Of a stretch of DNA of 63,726 nucleotides, positions 25,128-32,818 are shown in pieces. The notes under the pieces are model-generated. The model saw only the letters and a list, made by a program, of their open reading frames with translations. It did no database searches and was not told where the DNA came from. The position numbers and the translations under genes were made by a program. The number at the start of each line of letters is the position of its first letter. Positions within the stretch are counted from its first letter, which is position 1. Source of the stretch: Legionellaceae bacterium. Lineage in GTDB: Bacteria; Pseudomonadota; Gammaproteobacteria; Legionellales; Legionellaceae. The stretch is taken from NCBI GenBank assembly GCA_029213075.1, contig JARGPO010000013.1, positions 1 to 63,726 of the forward strand, written 5' to 3'.

Positions 25128-27128
25128 TTAATTAATACAAACATGTTTACGATCACGGATAATTTTTATACACTCTGGAATAGCCATAAGTGTTACAATG
25201 AAAGGTAACAGTATAGTAGGATCAGTATATCTTGGCAGCGCTGTTAGAAAGCTCCCATATATAATTGCACTAATAAAATAAGGAATCATCAGTATAGTTG
25301 GCACAATTACCAAACGCTTTCTCGCCCATAATATTACCATTGACATAATGCTTGTTAACAAGAAAATTGGTTTGCATATGTAAAATAAAAAGTATCCTAG
25401 TTTTACTGGTACTTGCCATTTTTTATATATGTCATTATAACGTGTTTTAGTTACTCTCAGCTCCTTTTTTTGCTTGGATGTGGGTTGTTGTGTTTCAAGA
25501 TGGTCATATATTTCTACCCGACCAAGCTCTGGTCCTAAATTATCAAATTCAATATAACCAGGGCCTGCAAGAACCATAAGAGCGGTATCCCAGACTCTTA
25601 ATAAAAGTGCTTCCTTATATAAAGAAAATGCTTCATTAGCTACTTTGTCCAGAAATAGCGACGTAGTATTATAACCCATGAGATCCCAAAGTGTTACAGT
25701 TATATCCCAGGCATAAGTTTGATTAGGGTTTGTAATAATTATATTTTCTAATGCATCAGGATTATTAATATTACTACCAAAAAGTCCAGCTGTCCCTTTC
25801 CAAAGCTCAGGATTACTTTGTAATGCTTTAGATAGTATTGTAAATAGCATGCGAGTTGCAGGACCATTATTTTCGTTGATTAAAGAGCGGTAATCACGCA
25901 CATTTGGATCTGGTACGTAATGTCTTAGGGAAGTGTATGCCATTAGAAATCTTTGGGACCCATTTCCATGCGTTGGTCCTGTGAAAAATAACCATGGTTG
26001 ATGTCTGAATAACTCTACCCAGCGACTTGGCCAGGTACGATGCTCTTCTTTTGCTGCGTCGTAATATAATTTCAACCGCTCTTTTTTTAAAACGGCCTTT
26101 TCGATAGTCGCTCGCACATAATTTGCGTAGATATAATTAGGAAATGCAAATATTCTTTCTGCCAGTTCTTGAGGGTGCTCTATGTATTTTCCAAAAAGAT
26201 GATGAGGATAACTAGTTGTGTCATTTAAAATTTCATCTTTATTTTCTATGAGTTGATTTATAATAATATCTCTAATTTTCTTCATAGCTGGTTTTTCATT
26301 TAACGGGTCGAGTGAATTGATGTTACTGTCGATATGTTCAATGCGTTTTTGCCATGAGGAAAAATAGGCTTCATTAAAAGGCAAATCATAGATGTAATTT
26401 TCTATACGAGTGTCTGAATAGTTGCGGGCAGGTAAAAGTGGTGAGTAACGCGCTCCAGATGATAAAGCAACATCGTCAACAATCCCCCATAGAATCATCA
26501 AAGCCATAAATATCATCGCTGTTTTGATGATTGTTTTCCATGTGTGTACTAATTTTTCTTCATACCAAAATCTCCATACGATAAGAGCGAGAAGGACCCA
26601 AAATATTGGCCATGCTATTGGTCTTACGGAGTTCAATAAGGCAAATACAAATGCAAATATATAAAGAGGTAAGGATAATATATTTTTATCTTTTATTATT
26701 TTTATTGTGAGAGCAAGTCCAATATATAGTAGGAATGTAAATAATGACTCAGTCATAATTTGAGATGTGTGAATTGTTGTTGTTCCTGTTAATATTGCAA
26801 TAATAGATGTGCCAATTGCAGTATTTTTATTATACGGAATTAAGATGCGATAAATAATTACAGGTGTGATTGCTGCAAATAGTGCTTGTGTTAACAGGAG
26901 GATGCTGAATGTTCCTGGATAAACGGTACCAGTAAAGAGCATTAACAAAGGGTAACCTGGAGACCTGAATATGGCAGCCATCCCTGGAGAAGGTTGGCCT
27001 ATTAACAAATGTGCCACATTTAGATAGCCTTCAGAATCACCAGTATACTGTATTGGTGTTATATGTTGCCAATATAAAGCAAATGCTAATCCGAATATAA
27101 AAAGAGCTACATCATATTTGGTTATCAA
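25128..27128 (-). CDS. polytopic GT-C glycosyltransferase (GT39/ArnT-like)
   Basis: A 666-residue membrane protein with about ten hydrophobic segments. The first periplasmic loop has YTGDSEGYLNVAHLL, with the acidic residues expected at the GT-C metal/donor site, followed by IFRSPGYPLLMLF, a hallmark of PMT/ArnT-like enzymes. A large hydrophilic region (residues ~230-560) is probably periplasmic. Such enzymes use polyprenyl-phosphate sugars. It is last in a minus-strand operon with a flippase-like protein and a GT2, a classic trio for periplasmic glycosylation of lipid or glycan. Confidence 0.78.
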   Translation of the reverse strand: MITKYDVALFIFGLAFALYWQHITPIQYTGDSEGYLNVAHLLIGQPSPGMAAIFRSPGYPLLMLFTGTVYPGTFSILLLTQALFAAITPVIIYRILIPYNKNTAIGTSIIAILTGTTTIHTSQIMTESLFTFLLYIGLALTIKIIKDKNILSLPLYIFAFVFALLNSVRPIAWPIFWVLLALIVWRFWYEEKLVHTWKTIIKTAMIFMALMILWGIVDDVALSSGARYSPLLPARNYSDTRIENYIYDLPFNEAYFSSWQKRIEHIDSNINSLDPLNEKPAMKKIRDIIINQLIENKDEILNDTTSYPHHLFGKYIEHPQELAERIFAFPNYIYANYVRATIEKAVLKKERLKLYYDAAKEEHRTWPSRWVELFRHQPWLFFTGPTHGNGSQRFLMAYTSLRHYVPDPNVRDYRSLINENNGPATRMLFTILSKALQSNPELWKGTAGLFGSNINNPDALENIIITNPNQTYAWDITVTLWDLMGYNTTSLFLDKVANEAFSLYKEALLLRVWDTALMVLAGPGYIEFDNLGPELGRVEIYDHLETQQPTSKQKKELRVTKTRYNDIYKKWQVPVKLGYFLFYICKPIFLLTSIMSMVILWARKRLVIVPTILMIPYFISAIIYGSFLTALPRYTDPTILLPFIVTLMAIPECIKIIRDRKHVCIN

Positions 27129-27160
27129 GCTTGCAATTTTTTTAGCACTATAACTCAGCT

Positions 27161-28141
27161 CTATTCTGATACATCCACCTGTAAAGAAGTTGGATGATAT
27201 TTTTTTGATTGTAATCTATGTAAATACCACCATATTGCCGCCGGCAAACCTGACAGAGTTGTGCAAATCCCAAACAGTATGGATATGCTCAGAGCTTCTT
27301 CAGCTCCAACTTGAAATTGCCCAAGCACAAATACCATTGCGCTTTCTCGTATCCCCCATCCACCTGGGGTAATAGGTAGGGCTGATATAAGCAGTGCTAT
27401 AGGAACACCAATAAGAGCCGCCTGTGGAGAGAAATGGACGCGTAACGCATAAGCGACTAGGATTACAGCGGCTATCTGAGTTAAATGTACAATTATATTG
27501 GTTTTTATAAACCTGGATAAGTAATTTTTATTTTTAAAAGTCATACAAAGCATGCTAGATAATTTAATTATAGGTAATCCATATGAGGGCATGTTAATTT
27601 TAAGTCTTTTAAAAGTCGGAGCGATTATAATTAGCGTGATAAAACCTAATAGTAATATGGTGCCAAATGACAAAGTAATCATACAAAGAGAGTACATCTC
27701 TTTATGTGTTAACAACAAGTAAGGTAATAATGATAGGACCAATAATGAATAACCGGCAAGAGCAAGTATTCGGTCAGAAATCACAGTGTAGGCAGAAACA
27801 TCAGATGGGATCCCATTTTTGGTTGTAACCCAAGCGCGCATAATATCACCACCAAAACCACCAGGTAAGGTTGTATTAAGAAAAAAACCAGCTGAACATG
27901 AGCCTACACACTGCCATTTTGATGGATAAAAACCAGACAAGTTAATTAAAAAAAGCCATCTGTAAGCAGCTATAACAAGCTGAACTGCAAGAGCTAGAAA
28001 GGCAAGAAATAAATAAAATGGTATGGTGTTCTGAATTAATGTGCGAATTTTATTTATATCTATATTTAGGTACATAAAAACTAATATACCTGTTGCTATA
28101 AGAATTTGTATTAAAGTTGTAACTAGTTTTTTATTAAACAT
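27161..28141 (-). CDS. UPF0104/LPG-synthase-TM-type flippase-like membrane protein
   Basis: A 326-residue protein with about eight membrane helices. NTTLPGGFGGDIMRAW is the core signature of the lysylphosphatidylglycerol-synthase transmembrane (UPF0104/AglD-like) family, and LPITPGGWGIRE is the second conserved block. Members are suspected lipid-sugar flippases or are linked to GT2 enzymes in polyprenyl-phosphate sugar pathways. It overlaps the upstream GT2 gene by 8 nt (ATGTTTAA), so the two are translationally coupled. Confidence 0.83.
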   Translation of the reverse strand: MFNKKLVTTLIQILIATGILVFMYLNIDINKIRTLIQNTIPFYLFLAFLALAVQLVIAAYRWLFLINLSGFYPSKWQCVGSCSAGFFLNTTLPGGFGGDIMRAWVTTKNGIPSDVSAYTVISDRILALAGYSLLVLSLLPYLLLTHKEMYSLCMITLSFGTILLLGFITLIIIAPTFKRLKINMPSYGLPIIKLSSMLCMTFKNKNYLSRFIKTNIIVHLTQIAAVILVAYALRVHFSPQAALIGVPIALLISALPITPGGWGIRESAMVFVLGQFQVGAEEALSISILFGICTTLSGLPAAIWWYLHRLQSKKYHPTSLQVDVSE

Positions 28142-28976
28142 TTATATTTTCTTTATTATCTGAGTTGTTTAAAATATCAACTTCAGGAGAAAGTATAGTT
28201 GATACGCAAGTAGAAGTAACTCTCTCTTTAGAAAATCTACGTAAAAACATATCTGCTAGACCAACTAATAGAGAGACAACATTTCTCCACCTCAGTGCAA
28301 GCGACTTTCCAAGCTCTCGTTCGTACGCAACAGTTGGAACTTCAAGGTAGGTAATTCCCTCATCTAATAAACGAGTTGTTAAATCGGCATAAAAACCAAC
28401 AGATCTATACGAATGCCATCGTATAATATCAATTCTTCTATGTAGAGGCGTCCCATGATAATGAGAAATATTATATCCGCTAATTAGATTTACGAGCTTT
28501 GTATAAGTGCGTGATGTATGTTGCCGAAGTGGTCTGCGATAGTCAGGTTCCATATAAGAAATAATAATGTCTGCTTTGCCAAGATTGTCAAAAACATTCA
28601 TTATAGCCTCTCGGCGGTCCTGGAAATGTCCTCCTATCATACGAAAATATTTTCCATTACCTAATATAGCCGCATCAACAAAGTTGTAAGAGACACCTAA
28701 AGGTTGAATGTTTTTCTTAAGTACAATGCGAATATTTTTGTGAGACTGGATGACATTCTCAATTTCAGCAACCGAACCATCCGTAGATGCATCGTCAATC
28801 ACTATTATTTCATAGGTGTATGAATACTCAAGCATGGTCTTAACAATTTCATCAAGCGCACGTCCAACATTACCTTGCTCATTTCGGCAGGGAACAAAAA
28901 TAGTTATATCAAGAACATCCATTTTATCCGCACACTTTAATAAATCAACTCGTCTATGAGAAGTATAATTTTTCAT
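28134..28976 (-). CDS. GT2 glycosyltransferase, polyprenyl-phosphate glycosyltransferase-like
   Basis: A ~280-residue GT-A enzyme. ITIFVPCRNEQGNVGRALDEI is the nucleotide-binding start, and IVIDDASTDGS holds the first Asp motif. LRWRNVVSLLVGLADMFLRRF near the end looks like an interfacial membrane helix. It resembles dolichyl/undecaprenyl-phosphate sugar synthases, supplying the lipid-linked donor to the GT-C enzyme downstream. The start at 28976 follows the Rieske stop as TAAGATG; an open frame extends further upstream but overlaps the Rieske gene. Confidence 0.82.
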   Translation of the reverse strand: MKNYTSHRRVDLLKCADKMDVLDITIFVPCRNEQGNVGRALDEIVKTMLEYSYTYEIIVIDDASTDGSVAEIENVIQSHKNIRIVLKKNIQPLGVSYNFVDAAILGNGKYFRMIGGHFQDRREAIMNVFDNLGKADIIISYMEPDYRRPLRQHTSRTYTKLVNLISGYNISHYHGTPLHRRIDIIRWHSYRSVGFYADLTTRLLDEGITYLEVPTVAYERELGKSLALRWRNVVSLLVGLADMFLRRFSKERVTSTCVSTILSPEVDILNNSDNKENINV

Positions 28977-28977
28977 C

Positions 28978-29955
28978 TTAAGATTCCATCTCAGGCAATT
29001 TAAGTTCTTCTTGTTTAGTTGTAATGTTAATGTTTTCTTTATCAATACTTCGAACAACAAGCTCTTTATTTTCTTGTGACACATGAAAGTTCATGAAGTT
29101 CCATCGCTCACCTTTGTTGTTTTCAAGCAAATATCCTTTAAATTTTCTACCGTGCCATGGACATTGAGCTGTGTTTTCACATAAATGATCTTTATTAATA
29201 ACCGCACCTTCATGAGGACAAATTCCAGGCCAGACTCGTACGTTGTCGCCCTCCATTTTTACTAATAATTCAAGTAGTCCAACAGTTATATTTTGTGTTT
29301 TATTCTCATTTAATAGGGATAAATCAAATCTTGACTCAGTTGGAACATCAGGGAAAATTACATTATTAGTTAATTGATTTGAATTGGTGAAATTGGCAGA
29401 GTCGGTCTTAAATTTATAGCCAGCATCACGTAATGATAATCTACGATTACGGATTAGTTCGTTATCCTCATCATCTTGTTTTTTTTGTAATTTCATCATA
29501 CTACGGTTTAAAAGAAAGTGTAGGGGCTTAAATATCCAGTGGCTAACTGTATACCAAGTTCTAGTTAAACGAACTTCTCTATCAAGTTGCTCTAACTGCA
29601 TAATTTGGTGTATATAAAAGAAACTAAAGATAGTCATCGTTTGATAAAATAAATTTGGGGCAATTTTCGCATTGGCTACCTGAACAAAAAAAGGGTAGTT
29701 CTTCCATTTTACTAAGTTTACCGAAAAGGTTTTTCCTGAAAATATCTTGAACATATCATGATATGTATTGTGGACATAATAGCGATGAAGCTCATCATAG
29801 AAATTCCACTCCATATCATTAACATAACCGGGAATATCGCTAGTGTATTCTTTTTTAGTAAAGACAGCGCCCTTATGAAGTTTTTTTAATTTACTTTCTA
29901 AATGTTCTGGTTTTGAAAAAAGCTCCACTTCAATTTCATTTGCATCAGGTTCCAT
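28978..29955 (-). CDS. Rieske [2Fe-2S] protein with C-terminal cluster domain
   Basis: A 325-residue protein whose C-terminal ~100 residues form a Rieske domain: C246-P-H248 (ICPHEGA) and C265-P-W-H268 (QCPWHGRKF) ligate the cluster. The N-terminal ~180 residues include aromatic-rich segments (NLFYQTMTIFSFFYIHQIM; TWYTVSHWIFKPLHF) with no family I can name; they might be a START/SRPBCC-like domain. Ring-hydroxylating oxygenases have the Rieske domain first, so the order here is reversed. ATG 29955 is set by AGGAGG five bases upstream. It probably carries out a redox step on the glycan or its lipid carrier (inference). Confidence 0.8.
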   Translation of the reverse strand: MEPDANEIEVELFSKPEHLESKLKKLHKGAVFTKKEYTSDIPGYVNDMEWNFYDELHRYYVHNTYHDMFKIFSGKTFSVNLVKWKNYPFFVQVANAKIAPNLFYQTMTIFSFFYIHQIMQLEQLDREVRLTRTWYTVSHWIFKPLHFLLNRSMMKLQKKQDDEDNELIRNRRLSLRDAGYKFKTDSANFTNSNQLTNNVIFPDVPTESRFDLSLLNENKTQNITVGLLELLVKMEGDNVRVWPGICPHEGAVINKDHLCENTAQCPWHGRKFKGYLLENNKGERWNFMNFHVSQENKELVVRSIDKENINITTKQEELKLPEMES

Positions 29956-30353
29956 TGTTGCCCTCCTATAACGCATACATTTAGCATTAACACTTTAATA
30001 TCAAGTTATTTCCATATCGTATGAAGAGACTATCAGGAATATAATTAGTAATCAATAGAATATCCACGTTTACACTGTCCTTCTCTTACTATGAGGAAAT
30101 CATTGTTTCTGTATGCACTATAGCCACTTGATTTGGTCAGCTTATAAATCAAACGTTGGAGGTGGATTTTAAATTTCACTGTTTATTATGAAGATATATT
30201 TATTATAAATACTCTTAGTTAAATGAAGTATATTTGATTCTTATTCAACGGCTTTCTTTTAGCGCTATAAGGTTGTCATTGTAGCTATGTGGGCAATCCT
30301 TTATCAGTGCCTATCTTCAATAGGTAGTAGTGATTGGCAGTATTTATATCTGG
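29956..30353. other. intergenic, no gene recognised
   Basis: About 400 bp of AT-rich sequence between the two small membrane-protein genes and the Rieske gene. It must hold the Rieske operon's leader, and possibly its promoter, on the minus strand. I see no confident -35/-10 pair, no terminator with a U tail and no RNA gene; only a short CCTAT/ATAGG hairpin near 30310-30325. Confidence 0.5.
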
Positions 30354-30875
30354 TTAAGGTATTTTCTTCAGTAAGATTCTTTTAAGAAAACTTAGAATGG
30401 ATCCCAGGATGCTAAAGTGTGCACTTGCTCCAGGGCGGTAATATTGACCATCAAATATTAATTGATTTGACTTAACTAATCTTTCAAGACGTGCTGACAG
30501 TATAATTTCATTATTGTATTTTTTTAACATTTCTGACAATGGCATTGAACCTCCTTGCATGAAAAATTCACGTAACATTCTAATGCGCAATGAAGAATAA
30601 TTTAAATTAACAAAAGTAAAATAGCAAAAACCTAAAGCGATAACTGTAAATACATTAGTCAACGTTATGCCTGCACAATCTTGAGTAGAATATCCTTGAG
30701 AAATACATAGTAATGGAGTAACAACAAATACAAACAACGCACCTAGGCAAAAGCCAATAAACAAAAAACGCCATGGAGAGTTTTCTGATGATACTCTGCT
30801 CATTACAAGATGCACAACCATTTGAATCATAAGGCCGCAGATTGGAATTAAAACTGAAAATAGATTCGAATACAT
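30354..30875 (-). CDS. small membrane protein with cytoplasmic tail, partner of the product of 30879-31367
   Basis: A 173-residue protein with about four N-terminal membrane helices (residues ~5-105) and a charged ~60-residue tail. The tail has the pattern ILSARLERLVKSNQLIFDGQYYRPGA, which looks like a small winged-helix-type segment. Its neighbour ends in a similar pattern (VDSRLQAIVRDGLLFQKDNQY). The genes are separated by 3 nt (TAAGGTATG), so they are co-translated and their products may associate. No function is known to me. Confidence 0.7.
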   Translation of the reverse strand: MYSNLFSVLIPICGLMIQMVVHLVMSRVSSENSPWRFLFIGFCLGALFVFVVTPLLCISQGYSTQDCAGITLTNVFTVIALGFCYFTFVNLNYSSLRIRMLREFFMQGGSMPLSEMLKKYNNEIILSARLERLVKSNQLIFDGQYYRPGASAHFSILGSILSFLKRILLKKIP

Positions 30876-30878
30876 ACC

Positions 30879-31367
30879 TTAACCACCATCTTTAAGCTGC
30901 AAAAAAATATATGAGGAGTAGAATAACTTTCCTAAACGAAAACCTTGTGATGTTAAACCATATTGATTGTCTTTCTGAAAGAGTAATCCGTCACGAACTA
31001 TGGCTTGCAAACGTGAGTCAACTAGCATTTGATTATTAATCACAGCTAAATAATCCTCCATTTCACAGGTCTTTTTACTTTCAGTATATTTAATAAGCTC
31101 AATCGATGGGCTATCTTCCTCAATCGAAGAATAAAAACAAATATATGCAAGCATAGTTGAAATATAAAACACAATTACTTGCAATGCTTCTACCCAAGTT
31201 AAAGGGCTGGTAGAAGTTTTGCTAACAATTAACGTCGCACATAATACGGACAAAAAAATAATTAGTAAAGCACGGGTATGTTTTGCAGGTCGCGCGCTAC
31301 GCCAAATTATCAAGTGTATAAACCAAGCCACAGAAAAGGAGAGTGTGCTATATAAAAATACGTTCAT
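30879..31367 (-). CDS. small membrane protein with cytoplasmic tail, partner of the product of 30354-30875
   Basis: A 162-residue protein with about four hydrophobic segments in residues 5-100, including a His/Trp-containing first helix (VAWFIHLIIWRSARP). A soluble tail from ~105 contains YLAVINNQMLVDSRLQAIVRDGLLF. It is first of the two-gene pair. It reads away from the FkbM-containing operon across a 621-bp divergent region that should contain its promoter. Family unknown. Confidence 0.7.
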   Translation of the reverse strand: MNVFLYSTLSFSVAWFIHLIIWRSARPAKHTRALLIIFLSVLCATLIVSKTSTSPLTWVEALQVIVFYISTMLAYICFYSSIEEDSPSIELIKYTESKKTCEMEDYLAVINNQMLVDSRLQAIVRDGLLFQKDNQYGLTSQGFRLGKLFYSSYIFLQLKDGG

Positions 31368-31988
31368 AATTCATTCCTTATAGGTATATATGGATAATAT
31401 ATACCTATATCATTTGTAATGCGAATTTTATAGTTTCTGAAAATCATCGTCAATTTTCGTCGACAACAATTTTCTGCAAAAAGCATGGTCCTGCATTTTT
31501 TGAATGCTAATGGATATTCTGTGTGTGGATAATGATTCTATTGTCCTAAAGATTTCAATTTTTGTTTTTTCAGAAAAAAAATCATGTGATTTTAAAGATT
31601 AAGAGCATGTAAATATTAGGGGAAAATTAGCACAACGAGGTGCCATTTGATTAGTCAGTTTATCCCCAAAGGCCAAGCATCTTGAAGAAGATATTAGAAG
31701 TCATTGGGCTGACTGGATACCTTTTAATAGGGCATAGTTGGCGTATTTAAACGGGTCCTGATGATTGATTGCAAGATAAGTTGATAATGGATTTAGTTAG
31801 TGTTATCGTCTATTCAAGGTTTTTAACATCATTGTCACAACACGCTGATTCCACTCTATTATTGCGGATAATCGTAATAATTATGGTTAGATATGAATGT
31901 GTGGATAAATGGAAAATGCATCAGAACAATTTAATTTATTGGCAACGATAAAAATTAACATCAAATATATTTAAGCTGGAGATTTAAT
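31368..31988. other. divergent intergenic region, no gene recognised
   Basis: A 621-bp region between minus- and plus-strand operons. Short open frames (for example 31769-31951) have no ribosome-binding site, no recognisable product and poor codon character. The stretch 31640-31770 has somewhat higher GC than its surroundings and could be a decayed gene, but I could not identify it in any frame. Promoters for both operons must lie here; I could not place them with confidence. Confidence 0.5.
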
Positions 31989-32807
31989 ATGGTCATTGAA
32001 CGGATGAAGAATCTAGCTGCACAATCCGCTCTTAAAAGCCCGTTTTTTTGGCATTTAGCTTGGAAGTGTTTAAATACCTTTGCATTTTCTTTACCTCATG
32101 ATGATAGCTATTGGGCACTTAAGCACTTTTGCCTAACTAAAGATAATATGTTTTTAGATATAGGCGCTAATACAGGTATTTCAGCCCTATCTTTTAGAAA
32201 GGTTAGCAATCATATTAATCAAACTATTCCTATTCTTTCCGTAGAGCCTAACACAATACATGAGCGCTACCTTGCCAGGCTGATCAATAAAATACCGCCT
32301 TTTTCCTACCTATTAACAGGGGTGGGGATGGAGAGAGTAGAGGTAACATTACATACCCCAATATATAAGGGAATCACACTTCACACATTTACATCAGTAA
32401 GTAAACAGCAAGTTAATGATGCCGTATCAAAGAGTTTTGGTAAACGAGTTGCTGATAAGATTCTAATCAAAGAGAATACCGTTAAAATTGTCACAGTTGA
32501 TGATTTGGAATGTGAACCAAGCATTATCAAAATTGATGCGGAAGGTTTTGACTACCAAGTTATTTTAGGATCTAGAAAAACATTACAAAAAACGAGACCT
32601 TTCTACATGTTTGAAGCATGCTGGTCATCATTCGGAGATATATCAACCTTTTTTAATAACAATGATTATGCTCTATTTAATTATTGCCATAAAGAAGATC
32701 AATTTTCTCCTGTAGAAAAAGATAAATTATATGGTTCATCAGAGGGTAATAATATCTTTGCTATCCCCATTGAAAAAATGCATCAAATTCCCGTTCAACA
32801 TAATTAA
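31989..32807 (+). CDS. FkbM-family SAM-dependent methyltransferase
   Basis: A 272-residue methyltransferase. MFLDIGANTGISALSF is motif I of the FkbM family, LSVEPN follows as motif II, and IIKIDAEGFDYQVILG is the signature block of FkbM proteins. These enzymes O-methylate sugars or polyketides; here a glycan residue is likely. CTGGAG precedes the ATG. It is first in a plus-strand operon of membrane glycosyltransferase-like genes and is separated by 11 bp from the next gene. Confidence 0.85.
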   Translation: MVIERMKNLAAQSALKSPFFWHLAWKCLNTFAFSLPHDDSYWALKHFCLTKDNMFLDIGANTGISALSFRKVSNHINQTIPILSVEPNTIHERYLARLINKIPPFSYLLTGVGMERVEVTLHTPIYKGITLHTFTSVSKQQVNDAVSKSFGKRVADKILIKENTVKIVTVDDLECEPSIIKIDAEGFDYQVILGSRKTLQKTRPFYMFEACWSSFGDISTFFNNNDYALFNYCHKEDQFSPVEKDKLYGSSEGNNIFAIPIEKMHQIPVQHN

Positions 32808-32818
32808 AGGATAGAATT

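Noticed and set aside
28977-29084. Longer N-terminus for the GT2 gene
   Set aside because: It would overlap the Rieske gene by ~100 bp and adds a Lys/Leu-rich stretch with no family support; TAAGATG at 28976 fits coupling.
29956-30353. Small RNA or hidden gene in the 400-bp gap
   Set aside because: No promoter-terminator pair, no long frame and no known RNA motif could be seen.
31769-31951. 60-codon open frame in the divergent intergenic region
   Set aside because: No ribosome-binding site, no recognisable product, and it overlaps the probable leader of the FkbM operon.
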